From a virus: 34,316 nucleotides of DNA. The DNA is taken from positions 1-34,316 of the IMG/VR virus record IMGVR_UViG_3300030117_000808; one strand, 5' to 3'. The first letter of the stretch is position 1. Every line of letters begins with the position of its first letter. This document shows, piece by piece, positions 28,601 through 34,316 of this stretch. Under the pieces are notes generated by a model. It was not told the origin of the DNA and ran no database searches. It worked only from the letters and a program-made list of their open reading frames with translations. A program made the position numbers and the translations under genes.

Positions 28601-31600
28601 AAAAGTATGGTAATTTAGCGGCTTATATTAATACTCTGTTTAAACGAAGATCTTTAGAGGCTTTTGTAAAATATGATGATGCTTACCAAAGTCAATTTGA
28701 TTTTGCCGATAGACAAGTAGAAGCTGTACAAGAAGAAGTTGACGTTGATTTAGGTACTAAAAAAATATCTACAGGTGATATTGTTTTAAATGAAGCAATT
28801 GCAGATAACGATCCTAATCCAGTAGTAGGACAAAAAGCAGAGCAACATACTCAAAATGTACAAGCTATAGCAGCAGAAGATGCTAGTGTGTATGAAGGTA
28901 AAAGTTTTAAAGATGTAAAAGACTTAGACGTTAAATCTACTGTTGAAATGATGGTAGGTAATGATGACGCTGTTTTTGTAGATGACGGTTCACCTGTTTG
29001 GCAAACTAAGCAAGGTAAAAAAATACTAGGCACTTCTATAGTAGATTCAATAGTAAAAAAGTTAAATAACAACGCTAACTTAAATGCACAAGAAATAATA
29101 GTTATACAAAAGTTTATTCGTAGACACACGGACTTAAATCCTGCTGCTTCTAATTTATTATGGAAAGCAATGCCAGAAGGTCACGAATTAGACGTTGTTA
29201 ACGACCAAGCTAGACCAGGTAAAGCAACTGGTATTAATAGAGTTTTGTTAGCATTAGGATATACTAAATCAGAAAAGCGTATAGGTAACGGTTACCCACA
29301 ATACAAAAAACCAATAAGTTCTGTAGGTCAAAATGATTTTAAAGGGTGGTTTGGTATTAACCCTAGAAACGAACCTGACTTTGTAGGTAGAGAAGCTAAT
29401 ATTAGTGATACTATAAAAGCATTTATAAGACTTTATGGAGGTGTAACTACCAAACAAGCTATTAAACAGTATTTAGCAGACACGGGTACTGATGTAACTA
29501 AGAACAGATTATCTTTTGAAAATGGTATGTCAGGTATATTGTATAGTAAAGTTACAGCTCAAAACCTAGATAAGTTTCCTAACCTTAGAGAAGCTAATGT
29601 AAACTTTATAGAGTTAATGGAACAAAGTTACGGTTTTGATGTTTATATGCCTACAATGAAGTACGGTAAAAAATCAGCTGTAAATAAACTGTACGATCTG
29701 GGTAACAAAACAAAGCTACAAGAAATGATGACTGAAGCTGGCATACCTAATGAGCTTCAAAATGATTATTATAATGAGTTATTTGGTGATACTGGCCAAA
29801 TAAAAAACATGGCTCAAATAAAAAGAGCTAAACAGTTAGCTGGTGACAATTATGTAAACATGCCTTCTTTCTTAGCTTTGATGGACGGTAGAGTAGACGA
29901 TTATACATTGCAAGCTGAAGTACAACAGATATTAGGATTAGATAGTTCTATAATAGATGCTATGACAAACGAAGATATTGTTAATGCAGCTAGAGACCAC
30001 ATCAAACAAATGTCTATATTTTTTGCTGGTAAAAACAATATTCCGCTTACTAAAAAGTTTTGGCAAGACACGAGTAAAGACGTTGAATTAAAAACAAAAT
30101 TTATTCAATACATACTAGATATGTCAGGTGCTTATTCACCTGCTGGTCAAATAGGTAATAGACTTTTAACAATAGTAGAAGAAGGTAAAAATGCATACAA
30201 GTTATCTGAAAAAGATATTACTAAAATATCTGATAATAGAAAAATGGTAACCGAAGGCATGGGTGATTATATAGCTTTAATAAATAACATTGTGCCAGGT
30301 GTTGATATTATACCTACCAAACTAGCTTCTAAAAGTGGATCGCAACCTGCTGGAAAAAGAGTTATGAATGGTGTTACTAGAAAAAGAACTTCTATAGATA
30401 ACACTGCGTTAAGAAAACTTTATCCTGGTCTAGCTAAAACTTATTCTGAAAAAACAGCTGCTATTAAAAAAGAACTTAGAATAGATGCTAATGGTAACGT
30501 TATTTTAACTACAGATAAAGCTCGTCAAGAACAAGCTGATCGTTTTAGAGAAGCTTATAAAAATAGTTTTGAAGCAAGTTTAAATAGATTAGTATCTCAA
30601 GACGATAGCTATAGTCTTAGCGAGTTTCAAGTTTGGTTGGCTGGTGAAAGTTCTGGTATGAATGCTTCAGGTAGAAGAGGAGCTTATTTGTATGGTATAT
30701 CTATGGATATATTTAATGTAGCAGACAAAAACTTAGGAACAGACTTTGAGTATGACCACGCTAAACCTAATAATACTTTAATGATTAGGAGTGCTGAACT
30801 AGCTAAACAGGTTATTAATGGTGACATAAGTATTAACGAAGCTATGAAACAGCTAGACGTTTTTTACGAAGACTATCATGTTAATGCTATACCTAAAGAA
30901 ATGGACAAAGCAATTAAAACAGCTGGCCTACAATCTTTTATTGACGGTAAATACCAACCAGGTAATCCTGTTTTAGACTTAGGTTGGTCAAGTAGATTAT
31001 TTAATAACTTGGTTAAGTTTGATCCGCGTTTAAGACCTATACTAGTAGTGTCTGGTAAAGATGCTGGTAAAGTTATAGGTAACGACTATGTATTACCACA
31101 ACATAGAATCAACGCTGAAAATACTGTACCAGTAGAAATGTCAGCTGGACAATACAGTAAGTCTAAACAAATAAATAAAGCTGTTTTAAACTCAAGAGCT
31201 ATAAATTATAAAACAGAGTCAAGAGGTATGAGTGCTTTTGATTTTGATGAAACTTTAATTGACAAAGGAGAGAATACTATTATTGCAACAAAAGGAGATA
31301 GTGTAGTAGAAATTAGTTCTGGTAATTGGCCTTTAGAAGGACCTAAGTACGCCGCTGAAGGTTATGAGTTTGACTTTAGTGACTTTATAAACGTTAAAGG
31401 TGGTGTTGAAGGACCATTGATGCAAAAGTTTAGAAATAGAATAAAAAAGTATGGTATTGAAAATAATTATATACTTACAGCTAGACCACAAGAAGCTGCG
31501 CCAGCTATTAAAGCTTGGTTAGAAACTCAAGGTATAAATATGCCTATAGAAAATATAACTGGTTTAGGTGATAGTACTGGTGAGGCTAAAGCTCTTTGGA

Positions 31601-34086
31601 TAGCTAATAAATTTTCTGAAGGTTATAATGACATATACTTTGTTGATGACGCGCTACCTAACGTAGAAGCTGTAGCTGATATGATTGACCAACTAGATAT
31701 TAAAGGTAAATCTGTTCAAGCTAAAATACAATTTAGCAAAACTATAGCGCCTAATATGGATAACATAATAGAAAACTCTATTAACGCTAACTTAGAACTT
31801 AATAGGATAATAGAACAAACTACAGGTATTGGTGCTGAAAAACGTTTTTCTGATGCTCAAGCTAAAATAAGAGGTAGTAAAAAAGGTAGGTTTGGATTCT
31901 TTGTACCACCATCAGCAGAAGATTTTAAGGGCCTAATGTATAGATTACTTGCTAAAGGTAAGGAAGGTGAACGTCAAATGGCTTTCTTCAAAAAAGCTTT
32001 ATTTGATCCTTATAATAGAGGTTATCAAAGTTTAAACTCTGATAAACAAAGTAGACAAGAACAGTACAGATCTTTATTGAAAAATATACCTGGTATTAAA
32101 AGTGATTTAAAACAAAAAGTACCTAACACAGAGTTTACTGTAGAACAAGCTGTAAGAGTTTATTTATGGAATAAAGCTGGTTTTGAAATACCTGGTTTAT
32201 CAAAAAGAGATCAAGCTACTTTGTCTAAGTATGTTAGAGATAATAATAATTTAGTTGCTCTTTCTGAAAACCTTAGTTTAATAATGGGTCAAGAAGAGGG
32301 TTATGTACAGCCTAATGAATTTTGGTTAGTTGAAGGCATATTAAGTGACTTGCAAAAAGTAAACAACGAAATAAGTAGAGCAGATCATTTAGCTGAGTTT
32401 ACTAAAAACAGAGAAGAAATGTTTGGTACTTGGGACGTTAGAACTAAAAAATTAGTTGGCCCTAATATAAATAAATTAGAAGCTGCTTTTGGTACAAATT
32501 ATAGAGATGCCTTAGAAGATATACTATGGCGTATGGAGTTTGGTAGTAAAAGAGAGGCTGGTAAAAATAGATTAGTAAATAGATTTAATAACTGGGCTAA
32601 CCAATCAGTTGGTGCTATTATGTTCTTTAACATGAGATCTGCTTTATTACAAACTATATCATCTGTTAACTATATTAATTGGTCAGATAATAATCCATTA
32701 AAAGCGGCTGCTGCGTTTGCTAACCAAAAACAATTTTGGAAAGACTTTGGTATGATATTTAATTCTGACATGTTAAAGCAAAGGCGTGCTGGTAACCAAA
32801 GAGGTATCAATGAAGCTGAGCTTGCTCAAGCAGTTGCTGGTTCTAAAAACAAAGCTAAAGCAGCTTTAAATTGGTTACTAACAAAAGGTTTCTTACCTAC
32901 ACAAATAGCAGATAGTTTTGCTATTGCTAGTGGTGGTGCTACGTTTTATAGAAACAGAGTTAATGCATATTTAAAACAAGGTTTAAGTCAACAGCAGGCA
33001 GAATCACAAGCGTTTAGAGATTTTCAAGGAGTAACAGAAGAATCACAGCAGTCTTCAAGACCTGATATGATTTCACAACAACAAGCTTCACCGCTTGGTA
33101 GATATATATTAGCTTTTAAAAATACACCTATGCAGTATGCTAGGCTTATGAAAAAAGCTTTTTTAGATTTAAAAAATAATAGAGGTGATTGGAAGTCTAA
33201 TGTTAGTAAAATAATTTATTATGGAGCTGTACAAAATTTAATATTCAACGGTCTGCAAGCTGCGTTAGGAGCAATGATAGGTGATGATGAAGACGAAGAA
33301 GACAAAACAAAACAGCAAGAAAGAATTATTCAAGGTATGATTGATTCTGTTCTAGGTGGTTTAGGTTTAGGTGGTAATGTTGTTATGACGATTAAAAATA
33401 CTATAATGGAGTATTTAAAGCAGAGAGAAAAAGGTTGGAATGCAGATCACACTTATACTATACTTAGGCTTATAGGTTTATCACCAACTATAGGTAGTAA
33501 ACTAAGAAAAGTTTATTCTGGTATACAAACAGAAAAGTTTAATGAGGATGTTATAAAAGAAATGAGTTTGCTAGATATAGATAACCCTGCGTATAGTGCT
33601 ATTGCTAACATAATTTCTGGTGTTACTAATATACCTTTAGATAGACTTGTTAAAAAAGTAGATAATATAGATGCTGCAATAACAGAAGATATATCTGTTA
33701 TGGAAAGATTAGCATTATTATTAGGTTGGAATACTTGGGATTTAGGTATTGAAGACCAAGATATAATAGCTGTTGAAGAAGAAATAAAAGAAAAAAAAGA
33801 CAGCGAAAGAAAGAAAAAAGAAAAGAAAAAAGAAAAAGAAAGAAAACAAATAATAAACGAGGCTAAAGAAAAAGAAAACAAAAAGAAAAACGACGGCAGA
33901 TGTATTGCTATAAGTAAAAGCGGTAGTAGATGTAAAAACGAAGCTATAGCAGGTGGTTATTGTACTATACATGCTAAAGTAGAACAAGGAGAAACAGAAG
34001 TACAGTGCAGTAAAATTAAATCTAACGGTGAAAGATGTAAAATGAAAACCAAAGCTAAAAGTGGTTTGTGTTACTATCATGATTAA
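22669..34086 (+). CDS. Giant polyvalent internal virion protein (3805 aa)
   Basis: This single uninterrupted gene of 3805 codons has the hallmarks of the large polyvalent proteins that phages package and eject. Regions in order: a basic/helical N-terminus; charged mixed domains to about residue 1000; glycine-rich hydrophobic stretches near 1085-1110, 1215-1230 and 1283-1305; coiled-coil helices about 1310-1640; a zincin-like motif HEPTH at 1704-1708 after a strand (NTVYY); an EYDHAKP motif at 2694-2700; and a HAD-phosphatase set (D2858 and D2860 in DFDETL, LTAR at 2936-2939, D2993-D2994). A conserved-looking virion domain follows at about 3285-3570, with PTQIADSFAIA, GGATFYRNR and NTPMQYARL at 3485-3493. 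After a Lys/Glu linker (3702-3744) come two Cys3His units: C3745, C3755, C3765, H3768 and C3780, C3790, C3801, H3804. It is probably ejected into the host with the genome. Confidence 0.8.
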   Translation: MKKSSALKHTGDGHILFNEEEHKKAHGGQITDNQEPSQPDWLVGYDEVKNLKPPSFKKLSMEDKKRIYVKLKSMGYGMDMVKKAIALQNKNRYNSYVKKHAAYAAKWKAYEESENKLLDLSVKQDVDRINYNKKDEFKLTDDQIKLIKEEKKKSRLETGQYVDYVETYEDENGNIYKTSDLENREDLPDGSTTIMTEREYDHKKDLSKRVRKINLVDASDLQRDADDAIVTIQSKIDGINNSGRLPEGYRIEVESTWESDKDFGLIIDTDVLNFKILDADGNQVGTDYNVSTDINANSFDPNHSSFKQMEKVNSWVNNNLEKEYVRSTQDVKEIEAGQYYYLDGLGKYSYGEMVNMWQKENFENGVIFTEENQEQLHKSFQNFIYEKTGTSLSTKDIEETSKKEEFLSTYYKTPEGRTENVLYSLQELANASEEETAKSLNALTGINASYVDWDADDQVKVLMNGKTFIIDPKWYDSGDAEEQMANLISEYKQTLENSPKDLLANELTQNIISKNVRGLFTGKDKTFGVKGNDFIKNQIYFNGEASFSMPTEDGQEDFVVKKINDNKVSITDSNGEITEIDLDLSLATTGSEIRNVTKEQPVVSNEILFKYFSQKVGNIDVNNFDNQEKVSPVEKVTSKLLEDYRKKAKQTFDDSKKNTSVYSDDDLFNQIVSGTDTDSLRLRSLPDNYLFYSERDIRNSVGTEKELELIKGINQKFLESGDISFTISDSNGDKIDIFHTLEVLGKERNISKEDINLLKQYVVKDDLDLSSIILREEVGGGYYLNRKDNWKESRVDKIKNFNSREFLEYAGGAVDENSAIALAEILDGVTNEESEYYKNFQTLIDAKDNLNLQKEFKTDIEDVYRQGQLNGNYNLVTGADVVRFFSESSILETQRELEVSELRHKSESEKTKQEFQIVAKQMLQDGCYLEVDKHNNYIVKGKGDTKKWQQRINDIEDFTVESQERHNNLIINSKSNLLYKQNGRIREQGELTTAQKLQQAQMFNDASTKMYGFFGTLSGNAQNAFEDMAIAVPMIFGVEAAYDNYKSRQRAQEKILPTRMDYAEAVQNETKAEFMGQVIGEQAANTLLAFGTGGAGLLATSVIFGVSTAASSLGQADIQDDVATDAMMNLYEIKKLHENGIISDAKFDKLHQQYTEVYQDSYQPLWLQYTNAAVKGGLEGLIMSKVGTKINAMSIFAQPTTQLGVRATMQNAKGFLSKALIGGTYVGGTILKQQGGEILEEVAAEVTQGVSDFIFDDLVTAVAYNKEINYDTLKETFFGIDDVIVSTLLNGGTTSSLGVGGTFLYDVATNANSEFVDGVAKYQSKAIEIQEELKKLSDITGADKTKFENLQKDYGNLMMEIDQAYRGASNDLVSLAQKSKIETADHIVDALTLNQIHQEAGIRNPNSKYYTQDRIESKIKRVLGKDGLNNYKETKKRMSDRLKNVSYDNNSILNLFGERGQNMHDRLMKDKRNTTYINADNRTKAAIIAQRLQQETVDNLFDQFENNASPAFKEQIKKVVEKRTKGKSQLTKDKEYRRIVEGITRQTYAERRALEVRIDSDRANMSGVLEDIAGLTGDQIDYIGLDIDKIQEEMPSALKEEFEAASEELENARSAEQSKAAQERLQKASQKNYAYVQDSIARFLINETNGMIDMQQAQEQAMHFMAGDTQGLLMPNGKYIVTNEAMAKAAVAQGRLNANTVYYHEPTHATDNLAFQGANEQETRANINKYAENLEAWMSKNMPEVHEAAIQRLIDNYGFDDGKTLMEQDNDLIRDEYTKVVQDEIRTQMNKRNFAGLKDYDSKLDNFVNKRGKTTRPNFLLATNINTPNKAANYLARFMYSANKGELSSQAKKLIKGKKIVDRSETQQSKLAKESTDLLSTQNRDQLVNEVNDLYNEYETANETRKNEIKFEIAQKYRGMAEARFDANLKTAPSEGARNNLLTNKEDIVNDMLYDPGTEDAKSRSVIGMVEDFKKEKQKYGNLAAYINTLFKRRSLEAFVKYDDAYQSQFDFADRQVEAVQEEVDVDLGTKKISTGDIVLNEAIADNDPNPVVGQKAEQHTQNVQAIAAEDASVYEGKSFKDVKDLDVKSTVEMMVGNDDAVFVDDGSPVWQTKQGKKILGTSIVDSIVKKLNNNANLNAQEIIVIQKFIRRHTDLNPAASNLLWKAMPEGHELDVVNDQARPGKATGINRVLLALGYTKSEKRIGNGYPQYKKPISSVGQNDFKGWFGINPRNEPDFVGREANISDTIKAFIRLYGGVTTKQAIKQYLADTGTDVTKNRLSFENGMSGILYSKVTAQNLDKFPNLREANVNFIELMEQSYGFDVYMPTMKYGKKSAVNKLYDLGNKTKLQEMMTEAGIPNELQNDYYNELFGDTGQIKNMAQIKRAKQLAGDNYVNMPSFLALMDGRVDDYTLQAEVQQILGLDSSIIDAMTNEDIVNAARDHIKQMSIFFAGKNNIPLTKKFWQDTSKDVELKTKFIQYILDMSGAYSPAGQIGNRLLTIVEEGKNAYKLSEKDITKISDNRKMVTEGMGDYIALINNIVPGVDIIPTKLASKSGSQPAGKRVMNGVTRKRTSIDNTALRKLYPGLAKTYSEKTAAIKKELRIDANGNVILTTDKARQEQADRFREAYKNSFEASLNRLVSQDDSYSLSEFQVWLAGESSGMNASGRRGAYLYGISMDIFNVADKNLGTDFEYDHAKPNNTLMIRSAELAKQVINGDISINEAMKQLDVFYEDYHVNAIPKEMDKAIKTAGLQSFIDGKYQPGNPVLDLGWSSRLFNNLVKFDPRLRPILVVSGKDAGKVIGNDYVLPQHRINAENTVPVEMSAGQYSKSKQINKAVLNSRAINYKTESRGMSAFDFDETLIDKGENTIIATKGDSVVEISSGNWPLEGPKYAAEGYEFDFSDFINVKGGVEGPLMQKFRNRIKKYGIENNYILTARPQEAAPAIKAWLETQGINMPIENITGLGDSTGEAKALWIANKFSEGYNDIYFVDDALPNVEAVADMIDQLDIKGKSVQAKIQFSKTIAPNMDNIIENSINANLELNRIIEQTTGIGAEKRFSDAQAKIRGSKKGRFGFFVPPSAEDFKGLMYRLLAKGKEGERQMAFFKKALFDPYNRGYQSLNSDKQSRQEQYRSLLKNIPGIKSDLKQKVPNTEFTVEQAVRVYLWNKAGFEIPGLSKRDQATLSKYVRDNNNLVALSENLSLIMGQEEGYVQPNEFWLVEGILSDLQKVNNEISRADHLAEFTKNREEMFGTWDVRTKKLVGPNINKLEAAFGTNYRDALEDILWRMEFGSKREAGKNRLVNRFNNWANQSVGAIMFFNMRSALLQTISSVNYINWSDNNPLKAAAAFANQKQFWKDFGMIFNSDMLKQRRAGNQRGINEAELAQAVAGSKNKAKAALNWLLTKGFLPTQIADSFAIASGGATFYRNRVNAYLKQGLSQQQAESQAFRDFQGVTEESQQSSRPDMISQQQASPLGRYILAFKNTPMQYARLMKKAFLDLKNNRGDWKSNVSKIIYYGAVQNLIFNGLQAALGAMIGDDEDEEDKTKQQERIIQGMIDSVLGGLGLGGNVVMTIKNTIMEYLKQREKGWNADHTYTILRLIGLSPTIGSKLRKVYSGIQTEKFNEDVIKEMSLLDIDNPAYSAIANIISGVTNIPLDRLVKKVDNIDAAITEDISVMERLALLLGWNTWDLGIEDQDIIAVEEEIKEKKDSERKKKEKKKEKERKQIINEAKEKENKKKNDGRCIAISKSGSRCKNEAIAGGYCTIHAKVEQGETEVQCSKIKSNGERCKMKTKAKSGLCYYHD

Positions 34087-34134
34087 AAATAGCGAAAAAC
34101 AAGTAATCTTATAAAAATAAAGTATACTAAAAAA

Positions 34135-34316
34135 ATGGCAAAAGAATTAAATGAAGACACTAGCTTTAAAATAAGTATCAAGACATTAGGTGGTATAGCT
34201 GCTTTAATAGCAACTTTAGTAGGCATGTGGTTTACATTACAAGCTGATATTGCTGAAGCAAAAGAGTTACCAGCACCACCAGATCCTGAGGTTACACGTA
34301 TGGAATTTGATATGAA
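34135..34316 (+). CDS. Small membrane protein, 3'-truncated by the window end
   Basis: An open frame begins at the ATG at 34135 after an A-rich leader and runs off the window with no stop, giving 60 complete codons. It begins MAKELNEDTSFKISIKTLGG and has one hydrophobic segment (about residues 19-36, GGIAALIATLVGMWFTLQ). A soluble part rich in Glu and Pro follows (AKELPAPPDPEVTRMEFD). The layout, a short cytoplasmic start, one membrane pass and a periplasm-facing helix, suits a spanin-like or lysis accessory protein, and I recall close relatives near holin genes in marine phages. The truncation hides the C-terminus, so the lysis role is only a suggestion. The 48-base AT-rich gap before it shows no clear terminator. 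Confidence 0.6.
   Translation, partial: MAKELNEDTSFKISIKTLGGIAALIATLVGMWFTLQADIAEAKELPAPPDPEVTRMEFDM

Noticed and set aside
31200-31700. Viral RNA polymerase catalytic motif in the giant protein
   Set aside because: crAss-like giant proteins carry a DxDxD-type polymerase motif; here the similar DFDETL is followed by the other HAD motifs in order, so HAD fits better.
33513-34080. Minus-strand frames rich in Phe and Ser opposite the giant gene's end
   Set aside because: They mirror the Lys/Glu-rich linker; poly-Phe translation is an artefact of AAA/GAA codons on the other strand.
1-34316. CRISPR array, tRNA genes, insertion sequence or integrase
   Set aside because: No regularly spaced repeats, no cloverleaf-like tRNA sequence and no transposase or integrase motifs were seen in the short gaps or reading frames.

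Overview
This window looks like the packaging and virion half of a tailed double-stranded DNA phage, most likely short-tailed (podovirus-type), infecting a marine member of the Bacteroidetes. The DNA is strongly AT-rich, all genes lie on the + strand, and they are packed with gaps of mostly 0-70 bases. No stretch over 300 bases lacks a gene. Almost every start codon follows an A/T-rich leader with no Shine-Dalgarno motif, which is the Bacteroidetes style of initiation. The terminase, portal, neck and tail proteins resemble those I recall from marine Bacteroidetes phages, with some likeness to the crAss-like/Cellulophaga podovirus assemblage. That placement is from memory of protein patterns, not from a search.

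Layout: (1) 1-1342, the end of a holin-like membrane protein, a small structural-type protein and a LamG lectin-fold protein, joined by TAATG stop/start overlaps. (2) 1361-4605, a small conserved protein, a possible GroES-like protein, a candidate small terminase subunit and the large terminase. (3) 4607-9769, portal, scaffold-like protein and major capsid protein, closed by a strong hairpin terminator. (4) 9839-20176, a head-associated protein, a very stable UACG-loop hairpin, two neck or ring proteins, a very large 1810-residue tail nozzle/muzzle-type protein and two beta-rich structural proteins. (5) 20223-34086, a cupin, two internal-virion-type proteins and a giant 3805-residue protein. 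(6) 34135 to the end, the start of a single-pass membrane protein that runs off the window.

The parts form an assembly line: the terminase pumps DNA through the portal into a shell built from capsid protein on scaffold, the ring and nozzle proteins close the neck and form the short tail, and the internal proteins are packaged for ejection with the DNA. No replication, transcription, integration or clear endolysin gene is visible, so the window is probably a fragment of a larger genome.

The most unusual item is the 3805-residue protein. It carries an HEXXH zincin-like motif, a full set of HAD-phosphatase motifs, glycine-rich hydrophobic stretches, a conserved C-terminal virion domain and, at its very end, two tandem Cys3His zinc-binding units after a highly charged linker. 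This fits the idea of a multidomain polyvalent protein delivered into the host with the genome.
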